The notes under the pieces: generated by a model
Database searches by the model: none
Seen by the model: the letters and a program-made list of their open reading frames with translations, nothing else
What the model was told of the DNA's origin: nothing
Assembly: GCF_004210375.1 (NCBI RefSeq)
Contig: NC_134830.1
Location: forward strand, 8,618,001-8,682,000
Reading direction: 5' to 3'
DNA: 64,000 nucleotides
From: Tachypleus tridentatus
Lineage: Eukaryota > Arthropoda > Merostomata > Xiphosura > Limulidae
Position numbers and translations under genes: made by a program
In this document: piece by piece, positions 27,001 through 37,511 of the stretch
Layout: the number at the start of each line of letters is the position of its first letter
Numbering within the stretch: the stretch's first letter is position 1

Positions 27001-30000
27001 AAATTAAACATCAATAATCATCTGTACTTAATCTTGTTAAATTAAACATCCATAACACATGGCCTTAATCTGGTTAAATTAAACGTCCATAACATCTAAT
27101 CTCAATCTAGTTAAATTAAACATCCATAACATCTGGTCGTAATCTAGTTAAATTAAACATCCATAACATCTGGTCCGGAATATGCTAAATTAAACATTCA
27201 TAACATCTGGTCTTAATCTAGTTAAATTAAACATCCATAACGCATGGCCTTAATCTAGTTAAATTAAACATCCATAACACATGGCCTTAATCTAGTTAAA
27301 TTAAACATCCATAACATATGGCCTTAATCTGGTTAAATTAAACGTCCATAACATCTAATCTTAATCTAGTTAAATTAAACATACATAACATATGGTCTTA
27401 ATCTACTTCAATTAAACGTCCATAACATCTAATCTCAATCTAGTTAAATTAAACATCCATAATATCTGGTCTTAATCTAGTTAAACTAAACATCTATAAC
27501 ATCTGATCTTAATCTGGTTAAATTAAACATCCATAACATCTGGTCTTAATCTAGTTTAATTAAACATCCATAACACATCTGGGACTGAACATGGTTAAAT
27601 TAAACATCCATAATAACATCTGCCCTGAATCAAGTTAAATTAAACATCCATAACATCCTGGTCTTAATCTAGTTAAATTAAACATCCATAGCAACATCAC
27701 AGATGAATTCGGTGAGTAAATTCCAAAACATCCATATCATCTTATCTGAATCTTTGTGAAATTAAACATCCATAAAATCTGGCCTTAATCAGTTAAATTA
27801 AACATCCATAACATTTGGCCTTGAATCTGGTTAAATTAAACATTCCATAACATCTGGACTGAATCTGGTTAAATTAAACATACATAACACATGGTTTTAA
27901 TTTGGTTTGGTTTAACATTCATAATATCTGGCCGTAATCTAGTTAAATTAAACATCCATAACATCTGGACTGAATTCGGTGAAATTAAACATCCATAACA
28001 TCTGGACTGAATTCAGTGAAATTAAACATAAATAAAATCTGGCCTTAATCTGGTTAAATCAAATATTCATTATAACACCTGACCTTCATCTGGTTAAATT
28101 AAACACCCATAACATCTGGTCTGAATCTGGTTAAATTAAACATTCCAACATCTGGACTTAATACGGTTAAATTAAACATTCATAACATCTGGCCGTAATC
28201 TGGTTAATTTAAACATGTCCCTTATCTTGACTTAATCTTGTTAAATTATCCATAACATCAGTTCGAGATCCCAATTGGTCATAGCTTATCAATAGTAAAA
28301 TGCGATTAAATTAAACATCCATAACACATGGCCTTAATCTGGTTAAATTAAACATCCATATCTAATCTCCGTCTGTAGAATTAAACATCCATAACATATG
28401 CTTGGTCACGCAATTAAACATCCATAACATCTGGACTCGTAATATGGTAAATTAAACATCTATAACATCTGGTCTGAATCTGGTTAAATTAAACATTCAT
28501 AACATTTGGACTTAATCTGGTTAATATAAACATGTATGGCATAACATTTGGTAAAAAAATGTTCACCTGAAATTGCTTAATCTGGTTAAATTAAACATCC
28601 ATAATATCTGGTCTTAATCTTTAAATTAAACATCCATAACATCTGTTAATCTTAAACATCCATAACATCTGGTCTTAATCTGGTTAAATTAAAATCTGGT
28701 TAAACATCCATAACATCTGGTCTGAATCTGGTTAAATTAAACATCCATAACATCTGGCCTTAATCTGGTTAAATTAAACATCCATAACATCTGGTCTTAA
28801 TCTGGTTAAATTAAACATCCATAACATCTGGTCTTAATCTGGTTAAATTAAACATCCATAACATCTGGTCTGAATCTGGTTAAATTAAACATCCATAACA
28901 TCTGGTCTTAATCTGGTTAAATTAAACATCCATAACATCTGGTCTTAATCTGGTTAAATTAAACATCCATAACATCTGGTCTTAATCTGGTTAAATTAAA
29001 CATCCATAACATCTGATCTTAATCTGGTTAAATTAAACATCCATAACATCTGATCTTAATCTGGTTAAATTAAACATCCATAACATCTGGCCTTAATCTG
29101 GTTAAATTAAACATCCATAACATCTGGTCTTAATCTGGTTAAATTAAACATCCATAACATCTGGTCCTTAATCTGGTTAAATTAAACATCCATAACATCT
29201 GGTCTTAATCTGGTTAAATTAAACATCCATAACATCTGGTCTTAATCTGGTTAAATTAAACATCCATAACATCTGGTCTTAATTTAATTAAATTAAACAT
29301 CCAAAACACCTGATCTTAATATGGTTAAATTAAACATACATAACATCTGGCCTTAATGTGGTTAAATTAAACATCCATAACATCTGGTCTTAATCTGGTT
29401 AAATTAAACATCCATAACATCTGGTCTTAATCTGGTTAAATTAAACATCCATAACATCTGGTCTTAATCTGGTTAAATTAAACATCCATAACATCTGGTC
29501 TTAATCTGGTTAAATTAAACATCCATAACATCTGGTCTTAATCTGGTTAAATTAAACATCCATAACAATCTGGTTAAATTAAACATCCATAACATCTGGT
29601 TAAATTAAACATCCATAACATCTGGTTAATCTTAAACATCCATAACATCTGGTCTTAATCTGGTTAAATTAAACATCCATAACATCTGGTCTTAATCTGG
29701 TTAAATTAAACATCCATAACATCTGGTCTTAATCTGGTTAAATTAAACATCCATAACATCTGGCTGGTTAAATTAAACTCCATAATCTGGTTAAATTAAA
29801 CATCCATAACATCTGGTCTTAATCTGGTTAAATTAAACATCCATAACATCTGGTCTTAATCTGGTTAAATTAAACATCCATAACATCTGGCCTTAATCTG
29901 GTTAAATTAAACATCCATAACATCTGGCCTTCTGGTTAAATCTCCATAACATCTGTTAAATTAAACATCCATAACATCTGGTCTTAATCTGGTTAAATTA

Positions 30001-31104
30001 AACATCCATAACATCTGGTCTTAATCTGGTTAAATTAAACATCCATAACATCTGGTCTTAATCTAGTTAAATTAAACATCCATAACATCTGGTCTTAATC
30101 TGGTTAAATTAAACATCCATAACATCTGGTCTCTGGTTAAATTAAACATCCATAACATCTGGTCTTACATCTGGTCTTAATCTGGTTAAATTAAACATCC
30201 ATAACATCTGGTCTTAATCTGGTCTTAAACATCCATAACATCTGGTTAAATTAAACATCCATAACATCTGGTCTTAATCTGGTTAAATTAAACATCCATA
30301 ACATCTGGTCTTAATCTGGTTAAATTAAACATCCATAACATCTGGTCTTAATCTGGTTAAATTAAACATCCATAACATCTGGTCTTAATCTGGTTAAATT
30401 AAACATCCATAACATCTGGTCTTAATCTGGTTAAATTAAACATCCATAACATCCATAACATCTGGCCTTAATCTGGTTAAATTAAACATCCATAACATCT
30501 GGCCTTAATCTGGTTAAATTAAACATCCATAACATCTGGTCTTAATCTGGTTAAATTAAACATCCATAACATCTGGTCTTAATCTGGTTAAATTAAACAT
30601 CCATAACATCTGGTCTTAATCTAGTTAAATTAAACATCCATAACATCTGGTCTTAATCTGGTTAAATTAAACATCCATAACATCTGGCCTTAATCTGGTT
30701 AAATTAAACATCCATAACATCTGGCCTTAATCTGGTTAAATTAAACATCCATAACATCTGGTCTTAATGTGGTTAAATTAAACATCCATAACATCTGGCC
30801 TTAATCTGGTTAAATTAAACATCCATAACATCTGGTCTTAATCTGGTTAAATTAAACATCCATAACATCTGGTCTTAATCTAGTTAAATTAAACATCCAT
30901 AACATCTGGTCTTAATCTGGTTAAATTAAACATCCATAACATCTGGTCTTAATCTGGTTAAATTAAACATCCATAACATCTGGTCTTAATCTGGTTAAAT
31001 TAATCATCCATAACATCTGTTAAAAATTAAACATCCATAACATCTGGTCTTAATCTGGTTAAATTAAACATCCATAACATCTGGTCTTAATCTGGTTAAA
31101 TTAA
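6090..31104. repeat. 37-bp satellite, array 1, about 25 kb, about 675 monomers
   Basis: An almost uninterrupted head-to-tail array of a 37-bp monomer. Its conserved part is TTAAATTAAACATCC and the rest contains CATCTGG followed by a TTAATCT block. The main variable positions are the base after CTGG (T, C or A) and G/A in CTGG/CTAG at the end of the TTAATCT block. Monomers are highly uniform at about 6.1-11 kb and 28.6-31.1 kb, and much more indel-rich from about 18 to 28.5 kb. The array stops at the N gap, so its real right end is unknown. No open frame of note runs through it: 37 is not a multiple of 3 and stops recur in all frames. Confidence 0.98.
21400..28300. repeat. Higher-order repeat inside array 1, period about 2.08 kb
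   Basis: Rare monomer variants recur at near-constant spacing. A GCATGGCCTTAATCTAG monomer followed by a CACATGG monomer occurs at 23089, 25162 and 27242 (spacings 2073 and 2080). ATGGTTTTAATTTG occurs at about 23760, 25713 and 27891. GAATTCAGTGAAATTAAACA occurs at about 23881, 25835 and 28010. TCTTCTTATCTTAATTTTTG occurs at about 21511 and 23605. The order of these markers is kept, so blocks of about 56 monomers were duplicated as units, at least three times. Confidence 0.8.
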
Positions 31105-31604
31105 NNNNNNNNNNNNNNNNNNNNNNNNNNNNNNNNNNNNNNNNNNNNNNNNNNNNNNNNNNNNNNNNNNNNNNNNNNNNNNNNNNNNNNNNNNNNNNNN
31201 NNNNNNNNNNNNNNNNNNNNNNNNNNNNNNNNNNNNNNNNNNNNNNNNNNNNNNNNNNNNNNNNNNNNNNNNNNNNNNNNNNNNNNNNNNNNNNNNNNNN
31301 NNNNNNNNNNNNNNNNNNNNNNNNNNNNNNNNNNNNNNNNNNNNNNNNNNNNNNNNNNNNNNNNNNNNNNNNNNNNNNNNNNNNNNNNNNNNNNNNNNNN
31401 NNNNNNNNNNNNNNNNNNNNNNNNNNNNNNNNNNNNNNNNNNNNNNNNNNNNNNNNNNNNNNNNNNNNNNNNNNNNNNNNNNNNNNNNNNNNNNNNNNNN
31501 NNNNNNNNNNNNNNNNNNNNNNNNNNNNNNNNNNNNNNNNNNNNNNNNNNNNNNNNNNNNNNNNNNNNNNNNNNNNNNNNNNNNNNNNNNNNNNNNNNNN
31601 NNNN
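31105..31604. other. 500-N assembly gap
   Basis: Exactly 500 N characters separate the end of satellite array 1 from the intron that precedes the HES exons. The round length indicates a placeholder of unknown true size. Sequence continuity and orientation across it are not proven by the sequence. Confidence 0.99.
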
Positions 31605-31987
31605 CTAAACCAAAGATACCAGATGTAAACTTTCGTTATGAACTGTAAGAAATTTCAATTTCCTCTTTCATTTGGATTTTGAATAAACGCATCAGAATAA
31701 TCTGAAGTGGAAAGAAACATTTAACTGTTTTATTTTCATATCTTGTTCTCGTCTGTAGTTTTATGATAAGTGATGTACTTACTTATGAATTTGGTTTAAT
31801 ACATTGAATCATAAGTAATAAACGTATAATTTGGGTTCATCACATTAAATGTTAAGTAACATTAAGGTTTAGCCAACAAAATTTGAAACTGAGAAACTAA
31901 CGCTTAATGTGTGTGTGACAGAGGGTAATAAATGATAACGTAACACAGCAATGACAATTTTAAGCAGACTGTTTTTATGTGTTACAG
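31605..31987 (+). other. 3' part of HES intron 1
   Basis: AT-rich, non-coding sequence ending in a polypyrimidine-poor but plausible acceptor (TTTTTATGTGTTACAG) just before the first visible HES exon. I looked for an ATG-containing first exon with a phase-0 donor here and found none, so exon 1 must lie in the gap or further upstream. Confidence 0.6.
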
Positions 31988-33301
31988 GTTTCGAAACCGT
32001 TAATGGAGAAGCGACGCCGAGCAAGAATAAACCAGAGCTTGTCGGAACTGAAAAGTTTACTATTGGATGCTATTAAGTCAGCGGTATGCTAGAGCTTTAT
32101 CAGTTTATATAAATACGTTTAGTTAACTTTAAATATATCCTCGTTTTAATTGTAAGGTTATATGAAAATCAGAGGTATGATACCAAGCAATAAGTCTATA
32201 AATCTTAGTTTTACACCGCGTGGTATTTGTCTTTAATTCAAAATATCAACAGCAGATCATAAACTGTCTGAATTTTTTTTTTAATCCTAGAATCCTCGGC
32301 AATCCAAGCTAGAAAAAGCTGATATTTTGGAAATGACAGTGCGCCACCTACAGGACACCCGTCGGCAACATAGAACAGGTAGAGAGATATTTTGAATAAC
32401 CGTCTAAATAATAAAGTATTTTCACTTGTTGAACTTATCAACAAACTTATTATGAAACTGATTTGATGTTAATAAACAACATAATGTTTAGTTATTACGT
32501 CTCATGTATTTTCCCCGTTTAAAAGAAATCTCGCCTTTGAATTTTTGTTAACATGTTCGTGTAGCTGCACTGGTTAACGACCCTCAGTTGATGAACAAGT
32601 TTCTTCTTGGGTTCGAAGAATGTGTCCGTGAAGTGGAGTCGTATTTGAAGAAGGAAGACAGCTTCAAGGAAGACACGCTGCAACGTCTTCTGCAACACTT
32701 AGTACAACGCTCGGAAGACCTGAAGACCGTAGAGGATGACGTAAGCGATACTATTTCTCCTATTCTTCCCTTCAGTCCCCACGTTCAAAACCAAAGACCC
32801 CCTTACTGTCATCTCTTGGAGTCCCATTGTCACATTGAAAACAATTCCGATACAGTAGCTCCCTCTACTGGACAGCGCGAGCGACTTTCCGGTACTTCGA
32901 ACAGTCATGAATATTGTGCTCTTGGAGTTACCGAACTTCGACTTGTTCCAAAACGCTTGGCAAACGGGGACTTCGCTCTCGTTTTGCCGTACCGATTGGC
33001 TAGCAGTGTAATTAACTGTGTGGGTGGGAGTTCGCGGAATGGAACGATATTGCGACTCGTCCGTCCGGGCTCTGAATCATCGACTTTTCACAAAGATACG
33101 TCTTCGACAGTTTCGTCTCCAAATAAGGCTGATTGCTCCACGTTCGGTAACAGCGAAACGTCGGACTTCAGCTCTGATGAATCACTCGTTAAATCTCAAG
33201 AAGGTCAGGAGGTGAGCTTGAGACTTCCAGCGGACCATTACTTGGAAGACGTTCCAAGAAATCCGTCTTCATTCATTGATAATGTTTGGCGTCCGTGGTA
33301 A
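31988..33301 (+). CDS. hairy: Hairy/HES-family bHLH-Orange transcriptional repressor (5' incomplete)
   Basis: Exons 31988-32083, 32291-32378 and 32565-33301 join in frame to 306 codons plus TAA; introns (207 and 186 bp) are GT-AG. Visible residues 3-58 form the b[16 protein letters not shown], with the Pro diagnostic of Hairy/E(spl) proteins, helix 1 [12 protein letters not shown], and helix 2 [17 protein letters not shown]. An Orange domain follows at about 70-114 ([16 protein letters not shown]). [18 protein letters not shown] at about 186-203 resembles the conserved Hairy/HES1-type motif, and the protein ends in WRPW, the Groucho/TLE-recruiting tetrapeptide. Known family role: a nuclear repressor, often downstream of Notch or in segmentation. 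As I recall, the intron positions (before the basic region, in the loop, after helix 2) match vertebrate HES1. The first exon is missing. Paralogue identity (hairy, HES4-like or deadpan-like) is inferred. Confidence 0.95.
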
Positions 33302-33351
33302 AAACAAATAATAACCTATTAAGTTACTTGCGTATGAGTTTTCTAGAATCT

Positions 33352-33458
33352 CCCCCAGTGGCACATCGGTATGTCTGCGAGCTCACACTGCTTGAAACCG
33401 GGTTTTGATACCCGTGCTGAGCAGAGCAGCTTTGTGCTTAACTTCAAACAAACAAACA
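33352..33458 (+). mobile_element. Family-2 tRNA-derived SINE in the HES 3' UTR region
   Basis: Landmarks are the A-box-like AGTGGCACATCGGTATGTCT, the B-box-like GGGTTTTGATACCCG, and the tail CTTTGTGCTTAACTTCAAAC plus AAACAAAC. The middle 'cacagatagcccattg' segment typical of the family is lost. It starts 51 bp after the HES stop codon, so it probably lies in the transcript's 3' UTR. Only a weak TAGAA direct repeat flanks it. Confidence 0.75.
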
Positions 33459-33593
33459 TTCTTATAGAACTAAATTAAATTAACGTTCCTAAATAACACG
33501 ATGTAACCGAAAATGTTATATTACAAAACATGGATGGTATAGAAATAATGTTGTACTTTCTAAACAAGTGGAATACCGTTTTAAAAAAATCAG

Positions 33594-33599
33594 AATAAA
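33594..33599 (+). terminator. Candidate HES polyadenylation signal AATAAA
   Basis: The first canonical AATAAA downstream of the HES stop codon, about 290 bp after it and beyond the SINE. GT-rich sequence follows (GGCGGCGTGTGTCTGTTGT from about 33618), fitting a downstream element. Other AATAAA motifs occur further on, so this is a candidate only. Confidence 0.4.
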
Positions 33600-33689
33600 G
33601 AAAGACAGAGCTATGTCGGCGGCGTGTGTCTGTTGTATAGTATTCATTATTGTTTTTATGTTTATTACTCAATATTTATCAAAAAGTGT

Positions 33690-33855
33690 TTTATTATATT
33701 GTTAAACACGTTAAAACACATTATAACGTTAAACATACTAAAATTGTCTTATAACATAGTTAAACACGTTTAAAATGTCTTATCATATTGCTAAACACGT
33801 TAAAAATGTTTCATAACATTGCTAACCATGTTTTAAAATGCCTTATAACATTGTT
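33690..33855. repeat. Degenerate tandem repeat, about 30 bp, 5 copies
   Basis: Loose repeats of a TTATAACATTGTTAAACACG-like unit followed by TTAAAATGTC. The spacing of the TAAACACGTT block varies from about 26 to 35 bp. It is AT-rich and shows no coding potential. Confidence 0.6.
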
Positions 33856-35970
33856 TAATAATTCATTGGTGATAACTAACACTAACTCTGATAATGTATG
33901 ATTTTATATTTATTATTTACTAATAATCAAAATATATTTGTAACTAACTCGCTTTCATTGTTACTTGTATTATTTTTATTCTGGACTGGGTAAAAATATT
34001 AACAATGGTGTATTTTCTTCGTTTTCTCTTACTAAGAACTATCCTTTCTGTAAAGCTGAGAACAAGTCTTGTCTCACGTGTAATATTTTGTCTCTAGGTC
34101 AATGTTGAAATAGTTTCTAGTTTTAGGGTTAATACCACATGTATACGAAAGGTAATTTCTTAACTTTGCCAGTCAGACTTTAAGTTCGAAAACAGAGACC
34201 GATATGGAATGTTTATTTAAGAAAATAACAGTTACGTTTATAGGGTTACAAGCTGAAATACCCATAAAGTGATGGAAAATGTTTGAATTTGATTAAAACA
34301 AGAATTTTAAAATTATAACAAAGTTTCTTCATAAACAATATTTACAGTATACTTTTCATCTAGCAACAAATAAATATTTTCAGGTGATCCCACCCTTGAA
34401 CACCCCACCTCTCGTTGACCATGAGAAAAACATGAGAGGTTGTCTCAATAGACTGGGAGGAGTCAGAGATATACATGTATGTGTCAAGAGATAAATGGTA
34501 TTTATTAAGCAAAAACGCCTCGTAATTATTTTTAAACAACAGCGTTATTCTACGTTAAAATATTCAATGTGCACAACTAAGACGCTTTGTTAGACAAGAA
34601 TTGTACAGTGGCTTTCAGACGCAGCTTTAAGATATATACATAGTAAAGATACAGTTAATATAAGACTGTTGCGTCTATTAGCGAGACCAAAGCGAGTCAC
34701 TCTACACGTAGATAGTTCAGTTTACTGTCACCATACGAGTGTCTACACCTATAGGCCTATTACAGACATTTCTCCTATTGTATATGGCAGACACTCCTGC
34801 AGTGAAAGACCAACTTTAGGACCACCTCACTGAAACTAGTGTCAACGTTCTACACATTTTCCAGTATCCGCAAACAACGTCCTCTGAGGATCCGTTTATT
34901 GGATTATTCAATAAAAAGTTAAAGTGATTTTAATTTTTCCCGCCAATAGTTGAGAACACGAGTGAGTTATTTAACACTTTTTGTCATAAACGTGAATTTT
35001 GATGTAGTTTTCTGCACTAAACGCCACCTAGGGTTATCTTACGTCTGTTTAGTAATAACGGAAATTTCATTGTAATTTTCGAATGAAAATGGTTGACATT
35101 AAAGTTATAATTAACATATAATCCAGATTTAAATTTAGCAGTTCGAATAACTTGATTATTTCTATCAAATCTACCTAGAAAATAAAGTGATACTAAGCGG
35201 AGAATTTCCTTCTACCTAAGAGTTTTATATATGTGAATAATATTTATCCCATAGTAATGGAATAATTCACTTTCCAATACTGTGTAAAGCTGTTAACAAG
35301 ATATGTTTTGTATTTTCACTTATCTTTTATAAATTTAGTTTTCAATAACATCTTTGAACATATTATATTCAATAAATTTATTTTTATACACATATCACTT
35401 CTGTTTGTATCATTTCATATAAAAATGTGTTGTTGTTGTTTTTCACGAGTATAATGTCTACCTACAGTTTTAAATATACTATTTTACCAAAATTACTGAG
35501 TTATCTTCATAGGAGTTACTTTTTGCTTGTTGTCCATCATTTTAATTCCGTTCGGTTCACCTCCAACTTGAGCATAAACTCTACTACTAACATATATCAC
35601 CACAAGTTGACACATATTTGTTGGAATGGAGCGCCACTTTCTTTGCAAAGCAGCTCTAACTGAACCGAGATTGTAAGGTCCTTCTTTTGTGCTTCTGACG
35701 AGAGTGATCACGTAATATGGCCGAGAAAAAGTAAAATGTGAGTATTACTTCCCATAAGCCACTACTAGACATTGTCCAGTTTAGCTCGATACATTATTAT
35801 ATTGAAAAATGTGTGGTCCGGTATAATTTTCAAACAGTACAGTAACATATTACAGTACGAAAGTATATTCGTGGTCTAGCTGACCAAGTACAAGCCAACC
35901 ATAACAGCATACAACCGCAATCACCCTTCAAGTTTAGGGTACTCCCAAGAACTAGACCCTTTATCCTAAG
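33856..35970. other. Intergenic or UTR sequence downstream of HES
   Basis: About 2.1 kb of AT-rich sequence. Two items could be more than noise: a possible small exon at 34384-34494 (preceded by ATATTTTCAG) and a minus-strand open frame at 35493-35711 that faintly resembles the C-terminal end of Tc1-type transposases. Neither is strong enough to call as a gene. Nothing else was recognised. Confidence 0.5.
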
Positions 35971-35982
35971 AGAAAACAGTGG

Positions 35983-36251
35983 GGCCTGGCATGGCCAAGC
36001 GTGTTAAGGCGTGTGACTCGTAATCTGAGGGTCGCGGGTTCGCATCCCTGTCGCGCCAAACATGTTCGCCCTTTCAACCATGGTGCCAGTTATAAAGTGA
36101 CGATCAATCCCACTATTCGTTGGTGAAAGAGTAGTTCAAGAGTTGGCGGTGGGTGGTGATGACTAGCTGCCTTCCCTCTAGTCTTAAACTGTTAAGTTAA
36201 AGACAGCTAGCTCAGATAGCCCTCGAGTAGCTTTGTGCGAAATTAAAAAAA
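35983..36251 (+). mobile_element. Full-length family-1 SINE with 12-bp target-site duplication
   Basis: The tRNA-like head (GCATGGCCAAGCGTGTTAAG; B box GGGTTCGCATCCC), the body (GTTGGCGGTGGGTGGTGATG) and the A-rich tail are all present. The direct repeat AGAAAACAGTGG flanks it at 35971-35982 and 36252-36263 without mismatch, so the insertion is fairly young or well preserved. Confidence 0.93.
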
Positions 36252-36354
36252 AGAAAACAGTGGAGTTTAGGGTTCACCGCCAACTTTTTGTATTAATGAG
36301 AGGCTATGGCCTGAATCCCCCAGTGAGTAAAGCAGCGGTGTGTAATAAGCTCCC

Positions 36355-36560
36355 TGTATAGTGTATGATACACAGCTTATGGGATCTGAGGACACATATC
36401 TCCCTCCCTGTATAGTGTATGATACACGGCTTATGGGATCTGAGGACACACATCTCCCTCCCTGTATAGTGTATGATACACGGCTTATGGGATCTGAGGA
36501 CACACATCTCCCTCCCTGTATAGTGTATGATACACGGCTTATGGGATCTGAGGAGACTAG
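36355..36560. repeat. 54-bp tandem repeat, nearly 4 copies
   Basis: Units of exactly 54 bp contain CCCTGTATAGTGTATGATAC, GGCTTATGGGATCTGAGGAC and ACATCTCCCT. Since 54 is divisible by 3, several frames on both strands stay open and give repetitive peptides with an 18-residue period; these are by-products. Each unit carries the inverted repeat GTGTAT-G-ATACAC. The array lies about 100 bp downstream of a family-1 SINE. Confidence 0.92.
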
Positions 36561-36797
36561 ACTCACATCTCCGGATATGTGTTTAGTTATCTATTTCTGG
36601 TAAGATAGTTGGTGTTCAGTCACGAGTTACTTCGATAGGAACACGTTTAGTTAGTTATCTTGTTCAAATTCATCTCTTATCAACTTTGTGATGGTTGTTT
36701 GTTATTTAAGAAGATATTTAATAAGTGACGGCTCTGACAACTGGTTATTTTTAGTGACGAGAAACTTATAACTAATGGGCAGATTAAATATATTTCT

Positions 36798-37301
36798 TTG
36801 TATTACTGGCGTATTGAAGTACACGCATGTCCAATGGATAAGTTGAAAGTGTCTGCAAGAAGACAGCTTTTCGGAAATTTATATAAAGAACAGATCAAAC
36901 ATGGACAGAAGAACAAATACAAGTGTAACAAAATCTTTATTCGCAATAGTTGTGTTTATACGAGTTATCACTCATTGGACAGCTTACTATTTTCATTTGT
37001 ATCACATTGGCTGCTAGATTGAGAGGTGTGTCCATTCATTTTCACAAGACACATAGTAGAAATAAACTTCGATTTACCATTCAAATGCAGACAAAAACAT
37101 CTAGAGTACGATATATTAAAATACAACGCTGCATTCGTAAGAAAAGCTCCAACTCATACCAGTTTGTACAAATATCTATGCCACCCAGAGAATGGATACA
37201 CAGAAAGAGGGCCAAAGTTGTATGAAAACATGTTTACGACTTCTCCATATTCGTTCAATAGGAAACAATTACATGGAGGACAGCAGCATAAAAATCTGTA
37301 A
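36798..37301 (+). other. Unrecognised open stretch interrupted by one stop codon
   Basis: One frame stays open for about 167 codons except for a single TGA at 37020-37022. The downstream half (from about 37023) has a protein-like composition, with pieces such as KYLCHPENGYTERGPKLYEN. I do not recognise a family. A second frame is also open over 36950-37225, which weakens the case. It could be a decayed processed gene copy, an exon of an unknown gene or chance. It lies about 30 bp upstream of the Tc1 element. Confidence 0.2.
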
Positions 37302-37330
37302 AATTTACATGCACATATTTGACTAAAAAT

Positions 37331-37368
37331 ATATATATATACTCTTCAAAAAAAGAAACGCAAAAGGC
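37331..37368. repeat. Tc1 element left terminal inverted repeat
   Basis: Pairs with 38804-38840. The core ACTCTTCAAAA and AAGAAACGCAAAAGG are shared. The outer boundary is uncertain by a few bases because of the flanking (AT)n run. Confidence 0.85.
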
Positions 37369-37511
37369 AAAATTTGTGACAAATTGTTAACAAGTTTATT
37401 CCGGGTAGTTCTGTGTGACATGTGTAAAACTTTGCACATTCACTGCTGAGCATCCAAAGTCTGCAAAGGCGAAGTTCACGCTCACTAGTTGAAGTTTAAC
37501 GTCACTCAACG

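Noticed and set aside
31605..31987. HES first exon
   Set aside because: A short ATGAAC followed by TGTAAG near 31639 was considered, but it would give a two-codon exon without the usual N-terminal peptide; no credible exon 1 is visible.
32238..32444. Minus-strand open frame across HES exon and introns, and similar shadows at 32699-32908 and 33018-33215
   Set aside because: They overlap the well-supported HES coding exons in other frames.
36267..36603. Three overlapping open frames with 18-residue repeats
   Set aside because: By-products of a 54-bp tandem repeat whose length is a multiple of 3; open on both strands and without recognisable protein character.
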